Shown here: positions 39,438-49,324 of the stretch, in pieces
How the letters are laid out: every line of letters begins with the position of its first letter
Numbering within the stretch: position 1 is the first letter of the stretch
DNA from: Gammaproteobacteria bacterium
GTDB lineage: Bacteria; Pseudomonadota; Gammaproteobacteria; SZUA-229
NCBI GenBank assembly: GCA_029881795.1
Contig: JAOULX010000005.1
Span: 1-64,000, forward strand
Reading direction: 5' to 3'
Length of the DNA stretch: 64,000 nucleotides
Made by a program: the position numbers and the translations under genes
The notes under the pieces: generated by a model
What the model was told of the DNA's origin: nothing
The model's input: only the letters and a program-made list of their open reading frames with translations
The model's database searches: none

Positions 39438-40844
39438 ATGCAAAAACACGTAGATGTCGCGATCATCGGAGCGGGCAGCGCCGGTCTGTCAGCGGTACAC
39501 CAGGTTCGCCGCTTCACCGATAACTACCTCATCGTCGATGGCGGTGAACTTGGCACTACCTGTGCCCGGGTTGGTTGCATGCCGTCCAAAGTCCTGATTC
39601 AAATCGCCGAAGACTTTCACCGCCGCAACTTGTTTGAACGCGAAGGTATCAACAACGGTGATCAGCTCAGCATAGATGATGCTGAAGCGATGGAACATGT
39701 ACAGGATCTGCGCGATACATTTGTCGACATGGTCTTCGGTTCAATGGAACCAATAGAAGAAGCCGGCAAGCTGATCGAAAGTTATGCCCGCTTTAGTTCC
39801 GACAACACACTAGAGATCGACGGCGAAACCGTCAGCGCTGATAACATCATAATTGCTACCGGTTCCAGCCCGGTATTTCCTGAGGCCTGGAAAAAATTTG
39901 GCGACCGTATTCTCACCACCGATGATTTTTTTGAACTGGAAACACTGCCACAAAGCATGGCCATCATCGGCATGGGCGTAATTGGATTAGAGCTCGGGCA
40001 GTCGCTAAACCGGCTTGGCGTAAAAGTTGTCGGTATCGATCAGCAAGAGATCATTTCTGATATCAAGGACCCGGTTATTAATAAAGTGGCGATTGATACC
40101 ATCGGCAATGAAATGACGATGTGGCTGGGTTCAGCTGCAGACATCACCGAAGCAGACAATGGAAAATTAAAAATTACAGCTGGTGACAACAGTATCGAAG
40201 TTGAAAAAGTGTTAGTTAGTATTGGCCGCAGCCCTAACCTTAAAAACCTCGGCTTAGAAAACACCAGTCTTGAACTCAACGAAAACGGCATTCCGCTTTA
40301 CGACCCGACCACAGCACAATGCGGTAGCAGTCACATTTTTATTGCCGGTGATGTCAATGGCAGCCGGCCGATTCTGCACGAAGCCGGACACGAGGGCCGG
40401 GTCGCAGGCATCAACGCTGCCAGTGGAAAGATAACCGCTTACCAGCAAAAAACCCCGATGGCAATCACCTTCAGTGAACCCAATATCTGTAGCTGTGGAT
40501 TATCATTTGATGAACTCGACGAAGCGACCACAGCGATCGGCGAAATGCGCATGGGCCCGGTAGGACGCGCACTGATCATGGGTAAAAATAAAGGCATGAT
40601 TCGTATTTATGCGGAAAAACACAGCGGTAAACTACTCGGCGCTTCGCTTTGCACCAGCAAAGCAGAAAGCCTGATTCACATGCTGACCTGGGCCATACAA
40701 AATGCTCAGACCGTACAGGATTTACTGGCCATGCCATTTTATCACCCGGTACTGGAAGAAGCTGTGCAGGCTGCGCTTTATGACCTCTATGCAAAACTCG
40801 ATGTCGATAAAACCCATCCGGTACAATTAGTACCGCTTAAGTAA
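39438..40844 (+). CDS. Dihydrolipoyl-dehydrogenase-like pyridine nucleotide disulfide reductase
   Basis: FAD- and NAD-dependent oxidoreductase of 468 residues. The FAD motif is AIIGAGSAGLSA, and the redox-active disulfide is TTCARVGCMPSK. The NAD motif is GMGVIGLELGQ, and the C-terminal catalytic His/Glu pair is in FYHPVLEEAV. The start was moved to MQKHVDVAI because the longer reading overlaps the dehydrogenase gene for 140 bases. No lipoylated E2 gene is nearby, so it may serve another disulfide substrate. Confidence 0.9.
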   Translation: MQKHVDVAIIGAGSAGLSAVHQVRRFTDNYLIVDGGELGTTCARVGCMPSKVLIQIAEDFHRRNLFEREGINNGDQLSIDDAEAMEHVQDLRDTFVDMVFGSMEPIEEAGKLIESYARFSSDNTLEIDGETVSADNIIIATGSSPVFPEAWKKFGDRILTTDDFFELETLPQSMAIIGMGVIGLELGQSLNRLGVKVVGIDQQEIISDIKDPVINKVAIDTIGNEMTMWLGSAADITEADNGKLKITAGDNSIEVEKVLVSIGRSPNLKNLGLENTSLELNENGIPLYDPTTAQCGSSHIFIAGDVNGSRPILHEAGHEGRVAGINAASGKITAYQQKTPMAITFSEPNICSCGLSFDELDEATTAIGEMRMGPVGRALIMGKNKGMIRIYAEKHSGKLLGASLCTSKAESLIHMLTWAIQNAQTVQDLLAMPFYHPVLEEAVQAALYDLYAKLDVDKTHPVQLVPLK

Positions 40845-40911
40845 CTGCATCAACTGTCAGCAATCAATAGTTTGCTGACAGCTTTCACTCTACCGTGTTC
40901 GGCCAGTGCGT

Positions 40912-42708
40912 TTAGCTCGCCAGATATTGTCGCCAGCCACCCAGCGCTGTAATTTCTCGGGCAGCTTCTGCTGCATAGCCTTCACAAATAAAGCCCGGTA
41001 ACCAGCGACCATCTTCTGTTTCAACCTTACCAATACCCAGAGGCGCCGGAATACCTGCAACAAAACTACCGAACTCGGCTTTTGGCACAGACCATATTTC
41101 AATATCGATACGGCTGCCATTTTCACTGTCCCTGATCATACCCGGTCGCTCGATCGCACCGTCAATCACAAACATTCGGTAGGCGGCGGATGATGTTGTT
41201 TTTTCTACAAAGACCGCACCGCGTTCTTTCAACTGCCAATTAAGTGCCAGTCCGTCAAGATGCGCACCACAAACAATCACTGGCAAGGTATCAGAAAAAC
41301 TGACGACAGCGGCGCTGGTCGCTGCCAGCGGTAGCTGCAGATTACCCGGTGATAGCTGATTATGCTGCTGCCATTTATTAGCAAATGACAAAAGTTTACG
41401 ATCACTCATCGCCAGACTCACCAGGCTGATTCCCCAAGGCAGTCCATTATCAAGAAAACCAGCCGGCACAGCGACCGCTGCACAGTCCAGTAAATTCATA
41501 AAGTTGGTGTAATAACCCATGTCACTGTTCTTTTTAATCGGCTCGGCATTGACTTCATCTATTGTATAAATAGTGCCGGCAGTGGGCGTCATCATAAAGT
41601 CAAAGCCAGCCAATAACTGTTTTGCACTGGCACGGTAACTCTGCATTTTATATTCCGCTTTAAACGCATCGGCAGCTGTCTTGTTTTCACCGCTGCCAAT
41701 AATGGTGTTGATAACCGGTAATAATTCCTCTGGGTGGTTGCTAATTAATTCCTCAATCGCAACATAACGCTCTGTCACCCACGGACCTTGGTAAAGCAAA
41801 ATAGCCGCTTCTAAAAAAATACTGAAATCAATCTCTTCCTTAATACCACCAAGCGCCTGCATTTTTTCTACACTTTTTTGAAACAGTTGCTGAGCTGAAT
41901 CATCGCCAAAGAACTCAAGCTGCTCGGCTCTTGGCACTGCAAAAGTAAAGGCATCATCGGCTAAGCCGTATTGACGCTGATTGTTGTCATACGAAACAGC
42001 TCGCGCATACTGATCGTTAACATCATAAACTGCCGCCTGCTCAAGTACCTTATTTGCATCATCAGTTGTCAGCGCAAAAATACTGACACAATCAAGACTA
42101 CGACAGGCCGGTAAAACACCTGTCATACTCAGCAATCCTTTTGACGGCTTTAATCCGATCAGGTTATTAAACGCTGCCGGCACGCGTCCTGAACCGGCGG
42201 TATCGGTACCCAGAGAAAAACTCGCCAATCCAAGCGCAACCGACACTGAGGAACCGGAACTTGAACCACCGGAAATATAATCTTTATTAAATGAGTTTTT
42301 ACAGGCTCCCCATGGCTCTGGCGAGCGCACACCAACCAAACCTGTTGCAAACTGATCAAGATTTGTTTTACCAATAGGAATAGCACCGGCATTAATCAAT
42401 TGCTGTACCACAAATGCCGATTGCTCCGGTACATGACTGAATGCAGGACAGGCTGCTGTTGTTGCAACACCGGCAAGATTAATATTATCTTTAATGGCAA
42501 ACGGTATGCCATACAACGGTAAATCATCAATGTTTTTAAGCTCAAGTTTTTTCAGATACGGTTCAATTTCCTGCAAACTTAACTGGTGAATCCAGATATT
42601 ATGATCCGTAAACTGATGACTTCGCGTTATAATGTCGGCAACCAACTGACGCGGTGTCAGGGTGTTATTTTTATAGGCCTGATGCAAATGGGCAATATTC
42701 AAATTCAT
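40912..42708 (-). CDS. atzF: Allophanate hydrolase
   Basis: Hydrolyses allophanate to ammonia and CO2, the last step of ATP-dependent guanidine or urea breakdown. The 598-residue protein has an amidase-signature domain (about residues 1-430). Its catalytic Ser/Lys region is YISGGSSSGSSVSVALG, with IPFAIKDNINLAG upstream. The C-terminal ~130-residue AtzF/gamma-glutamylcyclotransferase-like domain (VIVCGAHLDGLALN to PGFICEGYAAEAA) is complete. It is two bases beyond the carboxylase stop, so the pair is co-translated. Confidence 0.95.
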   Translation of the reverse strand: MNLNIAHLHQAYKNNTLTPRQLVADIITRSHQFTDHNIWIHQLSLQEIEPYLKKLELKNIDDLPLYGIPFAIKDNINLAGVATTAACPAFSHVPEQSAFVVQQLINAGAIPIGKTNLDQFATGLVGVRSPEPWGACKNSFNKDYISGGSSSGSSVSVALGLASFSLGTDTAGSGRVPAAFNNLIGLKPSKGLLSMTGVLPACRSLDCVSIFALTTDDANKVLEQAAVYDVNDQYARAVSYDNNQRQYGLADDAFTFAVPRAEQLEFFGDDSAQQLFQKSVEKMQALGGIKEEIDFSIFLEAAILLYQGPWVTERYVAIEELISNHPEELLPVINTIIGSGENKTAADAFKAEYKMQSYRASAKQLLAGFDFMMTPTAGTIYTIDEVNAEPIKKNSDMGYYTNFMNLLDCAAVAVPAGFLDNGLPWGISLVSLAMSDRKLLSFANKWQQHNQLSPGNLQLPLAATSAAVVSFSDTLPVIVCGAHLDGLALNWQLKERGAVFVEKTTSSAAYRMFVIDGAIERPGMIRDSENGSRIDIEIWSVPKAEFGSFVAGIPAPLGIGKVETEDGRWLPGFICEGYAAEAAREITALGGWRQYLAS

Positions 42709-42710
42709 TT

Positions 42711-45700
42711 TTAATTCTCTTGTAAAATTAATAACGGCTGTCCGGCATTAACCTGACTGCCTTCATCGCGCTTGACAGCAAAGACGGTACCTGCATGCGG
42801 TGAGGTAATTTCAATTTCCATTTTCATCGACTCAACAATAACCACTGCCTGTCCTTCTGCTACCGCATCACCCGGCTTTACCAGCATTTTCCAGACATTA
42901 CCGGCAACGGGACTCTCAATCGCCAGGCAATTTTCCGGCAATTCATTTTCCTCAGGCTGATCATTTGCCATACCCTGACCGGAATCAAAATTAATCTGTC
43001 CTGATTCAATCCAACGCTGCAACTCTTCATCAAATGCTTTTTCACGCCGCTCTGTAAATGACTGAATACTGCTTTCATTTTCCAACAAAGATGCTTGATA
43101 CGCTTTCAAATTAAAACGCGTATCTTCAATTTTTAAACCGTAACGTCCTTTGGGAAAGTCATAGCGAATTTGTATAAGCTCTTCAGCGCTGACTTCATAA
43201 AATCTGATCTGATCAAAAAAGCGTAATAACCAGGGCTGAGTGAATTCTTTTGTTTTGTTGTAGCGATTCCACATTTGCAAAGTACGTCCGACAAACTGAT
43301 AACCTCCCGGACCTTCCATGCCATAGACGCACATATACGAACCACCAATTCCCACTGAGTTCTCAGCCGTCCAGGTTCTGGCAGGATTGTATTTGGTTGT
43401 GACCAGACGATGCCGGGGATCCATTGGTGTAGCCACCGGAGCACCGAGATATACATCACCCAGACCCATCACCAGATAACTGGCATCAAATACAATCTCT
43501 TTAACCTGTTGAATACTATCGAGACCGTTAATCCGGCGAATAAATTCAATATTACTCGGACACCACGGTGCATCGTGTCGCACCGACTGCATGTATTTCT
43601 CAATCGCCTGACGACAGGCATCATCATCCCAGCTCAGTGGTATATGAACAACACGAGCCGGCACATCAAGATCTTCAATACCTTCCAGTGCCGCAATCGC
43701 TTGATCAATAACAGCCATCAAGTCATCCACTGATATTACCTGACTATCATAATGTAGCTGCAGCGAACGAATACCCGGTGTTAATTCAAGCACACCTTTA
43801 TAATCTGATTTTTGCAGACTTAGCATCAACGCGTGCACACGAAACCGTAGTTCGATATCCAACACCTGTTCACCAAACTCAACCAACAGAAATTTATCGC
43901 CGCAAGGCCGGTAAACTACCTGGCAACCGTGTTCTTCCTGTTCGATGAGTTTTAGAACTGGCGTAACTGCCGGCTCGGCTTTAACTATTTTCTGAATATG
44001 TTCCAGTCTGCTAATGGATTCAAGCTGTGCTTTTTCTAATGCCACCGCATCACTGATACTAACCGGAATAAATTTTACTTTATCACCGGCTTTAAGCTGT
44101 CCCAGCTTCCACAGATCGGCTGTAATGACAGTGGCCGGACAAACAAAACCGCCCAAAGACGGACCATCCGGGCCAAGTATCACCGGCATGTCGCCGGTAA
44201 AATCAACCGTACCAAAAGCATAAGCGTTATCGTGAATATTGGATGGATGCATACCGGCTTCGCCACCATCACTTCTTGCCCACTGCGGTTTAGGCCCTAT
44301 CAGACGAACACCGGTACGGCTTGAGTTGTAATGAATCTCCCAGCTTGTATCAAAAAAAGTTTTAATATCCGTGTCGGTAAAAAAGTCCGGTGACCCATGC
44401 GGCCCATAGATCACTCTCAATTCCCAGTTATTATGAATCTCTGGCAGTAGTTCTGCCGGCAGCTTATTTTTTGCCGTGATTTCTTTTAACGGATTAAAAT
44501 GCAGCACATCACCAACCCGAAGAGCACGACCGGCATGGCCGCCAAACTGACCCAGTGTAAAGGTTGATTTTGAACCGAGATAATCAGGACAGTTAAAGCC
44601 TTCTTTTACACATAAATAGGCGCGCGCACCGGCAGACTGTGTTTTACCAATTTTAAGTGTTTGCCCGGCTTTAATATCCACCACTTGCCAGAATGAAACA
44701 GCAACATCATCAAGATGTGCATCCATCGCTGCACCGGCCAGTACAATTTGAGTATCGTTATTAAAACGCAACACCGGACCATTCAGCGTTATTTCAAGAC
44801 CCGCTGCTGTATCCGTATTATTCAGTAATCGATTAGCCAGATTAAATGAGTAAGCATCAAACGGCCCGGACGGTGGCACGCCAACATTCCAGTACCCACT
44901 GCGTGCCGGGTAATCCTGAATCGTGGTTAAGGTACCAGCACTAATCACGTCTATCGAACAAGGTCTGGTAACAAAATCATTAAGATAACGGGTGAAAATC
45001 TCACCTTTCTTAAAAATATCTGTGTCCAGAATTTCAGCAACGTAATCAATATTCGTTTCGATGCCATACAGACTTGTTTCCAATAGTGCCTGACGTAACT
45101 GAGAGACAGCTGTTTCTCGATCATTGGCAGTAACCACAATTTTTGCAAGCATCGGATCAAATAGCGGCGAAACCTCTATACCAGTTACAAGCCAGTGATC
45201 AATTCGTAAATGCTCAGCCACTGGAAAGTTAACTTCGCTCAGTAGACCGGCACTCGGTTGAAAATCTTTGTTCGGGTCTTCTGCATAAACACGCGCCTGA
45301 ATCGCATGACCAGATAATTTTAATCCGGCTGCAAGCTCGTCAAGATCCACAAGTTCATTACTTGCCTGTTTCACCATCCATTCAACAAGATCTACATTAA
45401 ATACTTGCTCGGTAACACCGTGCTCAACCTGCAATCGGGTATTGACTTCAAGAAAGTAAAACTGATCTGTTTTCTGATCATAAACAAATTCCACTGTACC
45501 CGCGTTACGGTAATTAACAGCCTCTACTAATCGCACAGCAGTCTGATGTAATTCTTTTCTTATTGCATCGCTAAGGTTGGGCGCAGGGGTTTCTTCAATG
45601 ACTTTCTGATTACGGCGCTGGGTAGAACAATCGCGCTCACCTATTGAAATCGCTTTACCCTGACCATCACCGAAAACCTGTACTTCAATATGACGAGCGT

Positions 45701-46310
45701 ATTCAATAAACTTTTCAATAAACACACCGCTATTTGAAAAATTATTTTCACCCATGCGACGAACTGAATCATAAGATTTTTCAAGCTCATCTCTGTTCCA
45801 GCACAGTTGCATGCCGATACCACCGCCCCCGGCTGTGCTTTTCAGCATCACAGGATAACCAATTTCATCAGCTGATTTGACTGCACCAGCTATGTCGTCA
45901 AGCAGATCAGTCCCTGGTAAAAGCGGAATATTATTATCTTCAGCCAGCTGACGCGCAGTATGTTTAAGACCAAACGATTTCATTTGATCTGTTGTAGGTC
46001 CAATAAAGGTAATACCGTTTTCTTCACAACGTGCTACAAAACCAGGATTCTCACTGAGAAAACCATAACCAGGATGCACGGCATCTGCGCCACTTTGTTT
46101 TATAATTTCAAAAATTTTATCCTGATTTAGGTAGGTATCAGAAGCCCGACCTTTTCCCAACGAGTAGCTTTCATCAGCATTTTGTACGTGTAATGAATCT
46201 GCATCTGCATCGTTATAGATTGCAACTGACTGGCAGTGCATATTTTTCAGGGTGCGGATAATTCGATTAGCGATCGCACCGCGGTTCGCAATCAGTATTT
46301 TTTTAACCAT
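42711..46310 (-). CDS. Guanidine carboxylase (urea carboxylase family)
   Basis: Biotin-dependent carboxylase of 1199 residues. The biotin carboxylase domain (about 1-450) has the ATP-grasp loop KSTAGGGGIGMQ and EVNTRLQVEHGVTE. The carboxyltransferase region (about 465-1010) is made of AHS2- and AHS1-like parts. The C-terminal biotinyl domain has VESMKMEIEI with the biotin Lys. The start at MVKKILIANRGAIA is supported because the 26 residues ahead of it in the longer ORF are encoded by a guanidine-II riboswitch. That riboswitch and the DUF1989 pair next door indicate guanidine rather than urea as substrate; urea side activity is possible. Confidence 0.93.
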   Translation of the reverse strand: MVKKILIANRGAIANRIIRTLKNMHCQSVAIYNDADADSLHVQNADESYSLGKGRASDTYLNQDKIFEIIKQSGADAVHPGYGFLSENPGFVARCEENGITFIGPTTDQMKSFGLKHTARQLAEDNNIPLLPGTDLLDDIAGAVKSADEIGYPVMLKSTAGGGGIGMQLCWNRDELEKSYDSVRRMGENNFSNSGVFIEKFIEYARHIEVQVFGDGQGKAISIGERDCSTQRRNQKVIEETPAPNLSDAIRKELHQTAVRLVEAVNYRNAGTVEFVYDQKTDQFYFLEVNTRLQVEHGVTEQVFNVDLVEWMVKQASNELVDLDELAAGLKLSGHAIQARVYAEDPNKDFQPSAGLLSEVNFPVAEHLRIDHWLVTGIEVSPLFDPMLAKIVVTANDRETAVSQLRQALLETSLYGIETNIDYVAEILDTDIFKKGEIFTRYLNDFVTRPCSIDVISAGTLTTIQDYPARSGYWNVGVPPSGPFDAYSFNLANRLLNNTDTAAGLEITLNGPVLRFNNDTQIVLAGAAMDAHLDDVAVSFWQVVDIKAGQTLKIGKTQSAGARAYLCVKEGFNCPDYLGSKSTFTLGQFGGHAGRALRVGDVLHFNPLKEITAKNKLPAELLPEIHNNWELRVIYGPHGSPDFFTDTDIKTFFDTSWEIHYNSSRTGVRLIGPKPQWARSDGGEAGMHPSNIHDNAYAFGTVDFTGDMPVILGPDGPSLGGFVCPATVITADLWKLGQLKAGDKVKFIPVSISDAVALEKAQLESISRLEHIQKIVKAEPAVTPVLKLIEQEEHGCQVVYRPCGDKFLLVEFGEQVLDIELRFRVHALMLSLQKSDYKGVLELTPGIRSLQLHYDSQVISVDDLMAVIDQAIAALEGIEDLDVPARVVHIPLSWDDDACRQAIEKYMQSVRHDAPWCPSNIEFIRRINGLDSIQQVKEIVFDASYLVMGLGDVYLGAPVATPMDPRHRLVTTKYNPARTWTAENSVGIGGSYMCVYGMEGPGGYQFVGRTLQMWNRYNKTKEFTQPWLLRFFDQIRFYEVSAEELIQIRYDFPKGRYGLKIEDTRFNLKAYQASLLENESSIQSFTERREKAFDEELQRWIESGQINFDSGQGMANDQPEENELPENCLAIESPVAGNVWKMLVKPGDAVAEGQAVVIVESMKMEIEITSPHAGTVFAVKRDEGSQVNAGQPLLILQEN

Positions 46311-46329
46311 AATATTTTCATCGGGTCCT

Positions 46330-46371
46330 GCAGGCCGTCCTGCTGTTAAATATTTCAGCGGGTCGTCCCGC
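46330..46371 (-). promoter_or_regulatory. Guanidine-II (mini-ykkC) riboswitch
   Basis: On the minus strand there are two hairpins with ACGR tetraloops. The first is GCGGG-ACGA-CCCGC (46371 to 46358) and the second GCAGG-ACGG-CCTGC (46343 to 46330). A 14-base AU-rich linker joins them. Five-base stems, ACGR loops and paired hairpins are the diagnostic features of the guanidine-II class. It ends 19 bases before the carboxylase start, where guanidine binding would free the ribosome-binding region. AGGACCCG right after P2 could pair with the CGGG of P1 in the unbound state (inference). Confidence 0.88.
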
Positions 46372-46405
46372 CGTATCATTTTTATCATTTACACAGCGGC
46401 TTTAC

Positions 46406-47044
46406 CTAATCCCAGATCAGAACCTCAATCGGCGTAGGATTGTAACCATTGCAGGGATTATTTAACTGAGGACAATTCGAGATCAACACAATCGTATCCA
46501 TCAAGGTTTTCATCTCGACATATTTTCCTGAACCAGAAATACCATCTTCAAAAGTCAGGCCGCCCTCTTTTGTAACTGGCACATTCATAAAAAAATTAAT
46601 ATTGTGGGTAATATCTCTTTTTGTTAGACCGAACTCTTCATGCTCAGATACTGCCAGCATCCAGCTGTCACGACAGGCGTGCATACATTGTTTATCCAAA
46701 GCATAACGAACCGTATTACTTTCAGTCGCACAGGCACCACCTAGAGTGTCATGGCGCCCACAGGTGTCAGACACAATTTCCAGCATTACATTGCCTTCAT
46801 TTGAAATCAGTTTTGTTCCTGCCGTTAAATACACATTACCTTGTTCACGAATAGTATCCATTGCGCTGTAACGCTCTGCTGTATTATCGGCATTATAAAA
46901 AAGCGTATCGGCAGCCTGATTACCTTCCAGATCCAGTATTCGGATGGTCTGACCTTTCTTAACCACATCAATGTAATAATCACCTGCAGCAACCAGCTCA
47001 CGTGAAACAGCCTGATCAGCTGTTAACAGACTTTCTTTAATCAT
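46406..47044 (-). CDS. DUF1989 protein, carboxyguanidine deiminase subunit-like (UAAP2 type)
   Basis: A 212-residue member of the 'urea carboxylase-associated protein' family. DUF1989 segments include [36 protein letters not shown] and [11 protein letters not shown], with conserved Cys and His that may bind metal. In characterised guanidine pathways, paired DUF1989 proteins (CgdA/CgdB) deiminate carboxyguanidine to allophanate plus ammonia. The start at MIKESLL gives an eight-base overlap with the partner gene; longer starts would overlap it by up to 119 bases. Confidence 0.85.
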   Translation of the reverse strand: MIKESLLTADQAVSRELVAAGDYYIDVVKKGQTIRILDLEGNQAADTLFYNADNTAERYSAMDTIREQGNVYLTAGTKLISNEGNVMLEIVSDTCGRHDTLGGACATESNTVRYALDKQCMHACRDSWMLAVSEHEEFGLTKRDITHNINFFMNVPVTKEGGLTFEDGISGSGKYVEMKTLMDTIVLISNCPQLNNPCNGYNPTPIEVLIWD

Positions 47045-47822
47045 GTGAACAGTCCTGGCTAGCAGCATTGTTATGCGGGCAGGCACCTGCATGATAAATT
47101 TTGTTATTTTCAAAACCGCGGCGATTTTCAGGTCGGAAATTTTTACAGAAATCATCGTCTGCTACTTCTGCAGACTGAACAATCTGATAACGAATAGCTT
47201 TACGCGGATATTCTGACGCAGGATTAAGCGGATGAGGGCAGGTATGAAATATCACCAGTGTATCCATCTCGAATCGAAGCTCAATCGAGTCACCGGCCTT
47301 GCTGTTATTTTCTTTAAACTGCAAATTACCCATATCATCGACACTAACCGAACTAAACAGATTCAAATTAGCGGCCATATCTTTTTTACCCAGCCCATAT
47401 TTAGCCAGCTCAACCAGAAAGCTGTCATAGCCATTCTGATTCCATCCATTATGATAATCCTGGTAAGTTTTCTCACCCCACTTTTTTTTAACAATATTTT
47501 TTGTACTATTGCCACAGATTGTTTCATGCCAGCCTATGCTGTCATCGGTAATTGAGCAAAAAACACGGCCCATGTCTGAATACAAACAGTTGCCTTTTTT
47601 CAGATTAAAAGTGTGCTGACATTTTAGCGTGTCGGGTGCGTTATATCGCTCCAACAAATTTTCAGGATTGAAAAATAGCATACCAACATTTGCTCCACCT
47701 TCTTCATCAATCAGTTTCAACACCGTACCTTTTCGCATTCTGATTGACCAGTGACTGGCCGCTTCAATACGACTCTCGTATATAACCGTACCAGGGGCTG
47801 CTTCTAATAACGCCATTGTCAT
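47037..47822 (-). CDS. DUF1989 protein, carboxyguanidine deiminase subunit-like (UAAP1 type)
   Basis: A 261-residue paralogue of the preceding protein. Shared DUF1989 features are [49 protein letters not shown] and [10 protein letters not shown]. It is expected to form a heteromeric carboxyguanidine deiminase with its neighbour, between the carboxylase and allophanate hydrolase steps. Translational overlap of the two genes supports a fixed-ratio complex. Confidence 0.85.
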   Translation of the reverse strand: MTMALLEAAPGTVIYESRIEAASHWSIRMRKGTVLKLIDEEGGANVGMLFFNPENLLERYNAPDTLKCQHTFNLKKGNCLYSDMGRVFCSITDDSIGWHETICGNSTKNIVKKKWGEKTYQDYHNGWNQNGYDSFLVELAKYGLGKKDMAANLNLFSSVSVDDMGNLQFKENNSKAGDSIELRFEMDTLVIFHTCPHPLNPASEYPRKAIRYQIVQSAEVADDDFCKNFRPENRRGFENNKIYHAGACPHNNAASQDCSHD

Positions 47823-47872
47823 AAATTATCTCCAGTGTTCACCCTTCCAGTGAACGTATATATGTTTTTTAA

Positions 47873-48352
47873 TCAGTTAATACTGTATTTTTCTTTTCTG
47901 TTTTTTCCATGCTCAGGCAATGGGTGAACCTGTGGCAGTAAAGCTGCTGATAATTGCAGACTTGCGTTAATTACTCCGCGACAGGCTTCCATCTTTTCAG
48001 CAATGATTTTCAGCTTTGCAGCAGGTCCCTGAACCAGAATCACCTCCATGGCTTTATCCTGCATTAAGTACACATGTAATGAGCTAATCACTTCATCGAT
48101 ATACTGATGTTGCAAGTCAGTCAGTTGTTTTTGCAGGCCGGGTGTTGAATGGTCATAGACCAGGTTAATAGTCCCGGCCATTATTTCTTCCCCAAAGCCA
48201 CATCGATGCTCTGTAATTTGATGCTGTATCATGCTGGCAAGTGCCTGCGACCTGCTTTCAAAACCACGCTGCTCGACAAGAATATCCATATCTCTGAGTA
48301 ACTGCTCAGATAATGAAATACTGATACGGCTGACTCCTTGCTTCACTGTCAT
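47873..48352 (-). CDS. NikR-like ribbon-helix-helix regulator lacking two nickel ligands
   Basis: A 159-residue regulator. The N-terminal RHH domain (SRISISLSEQLLRDMDILV) and the C-terminal ACT-like domain match NikR. By position, the NikR nickel ligands His76, His87, His89 and Cys95 correspond here to His82, His93, Tyr95 and Ala101, so only two remain. It therefore probably does not sense nickel the usual way. It lies inside the guanidine operon and shares its start base with the ABC ATPase stop. A role as a ligand-responsive regulator of this pathway is inference. Confidence 0.85.
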   Translation of the reverse strand: MTVKQGVSRISISLSEQLLRDMDILVEQRGFESRSQALASMIQHQITEHRCGFGEEIMAGTINLVYDHSTPGLQKQLTDLQHQYIDEVISSLHVYLMQDKAMEVILVQGPAAKLKIIAEKMEACRGVINASLQLSAALLPQVHPLPEHGKNRKEKYSIN

Positions 48353-49266
48353 CAGAAAACGCTCTCAACTTCACTATCGACGCGTACCATACGCACCATA
48401 TTTAAGTTATCTTCCTTTATTCCAGTATCTTCTACCGGCGGGTGAATTAGTTCTTCAAGACGTTTTCTTGTTGCCAGAAACTCCGGGTTCAATAACTGAT
48501 CCGGTGAACGCGGATGTGGCACTGGCACTTCAATCACTTCCTGAACCTCACCGGGGTTGGCTTTTAGTACAAGCACACGGTCAGCTAAATAAACCGCCTC
48601 ATCAAGATCGTGAGTGATAAATAAAATAGTCACATCAATATTTTTCCAGATCTCATGCAGGTAACTTTGCATCTTAGATCGAGTCTGTGCATCCAGTGCC
48701 CCAAACGGCTCGTCCATTAACAAAATCCGTGGTTGATTTGCCAATGCTCGTGCGATTGCGACACGCTGTTTCATACCGCCTGATAGTTGATGAGGATAAG
48801 ATTTTGCAAATTTACTAAGCCCAACGAGATCTATCCACTGAAACGCCTGCTCTTCACAGCTAGCTTTACTGTGACCTGACATCTCAAGACCAAACATGAC
48901 GTTATCTTTAACAGTCAGCCATGGGAACAATGTATAACCCTGAAAAACCATACCGCGATCAGGCCCAGGCCCGCTAAACGTTTCTCCATCAAGCAACACA
49001 TCGCCAGAACTATGTGTTTCAAGACCAGCCAGAATTCGTATCAGCGTTGACTTGCCGCAACCTGATGGACCTATCACGCAAACAAATTCACGTTTGTAGG
49101 TTTCAAAATTAATATTTTTTAAGGCCGTAACTTTTCCCTGTGGTGTATCAAACTCCTTACACAGATTCTTAACCTGCAACGTCACTGGACGCTTCTTCAT
49201 ACGATTAAATCGGTCTTTCACCATATCGCTTTGATCGAGATAACTGGGCAATTCAAGATGATTCAT
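48352..49266 (-). CDS. ABC transporter ATP-binding protein (nitrate/sulfonate type)
   Basis: A 304-residue ATPase of the importer. Walker A is GPSGCGKST, the signature LSGGMKQRV, Walker [13 protein letters not shown], and the H-loop [10 protein letters not shown]. It has a ~30-residue N-terminal and ~45-residue C-terminal extension beyond the core, as is usual in urea-carboxylase-linked transporters. Expected substrate is guanidine. Confidence 0.93.
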   Translation of the reverse strand: MNHLELPSYLDQSDMVKDRFNRMKKRPVTLQVKNLCKEFDTPQGKVTALKNINFETYKREFVCVIGPSGCGKSTLIRILAGLETHSSGDVLLDGETFSGPGPDRGMVFQGYTLFPWLTVKDNVMFGLEMSGHSKASCEEQAFQWIDLVGLSKFAKSYPHQLSGGMKQRVAIARALANQPRILLMDEPFGALDAQTRSKMQSYLHEIWKNIDVTILFITHDLDEAVYLADRVLVLKANPGEVQEVIEVPVPHPRSPDQLLNPEFLATRKRLEELIHPPVEDTGIKEDNLNMVRMVRVDSEVESVF

Positions 49267-49324
49267 TATTTACCTACTCTGTACCTGTTTTTTATCGTCA
49301 GTCTCATTATCTTTCATCGAAATA

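Noticed and set aside
42711-46388. Longer start of the carboxylase at 46388
   Set aside because: The added 26 residues are encoded by the two riboswitch hairpins and precede the conserved N terminus MVKKILIANRG.
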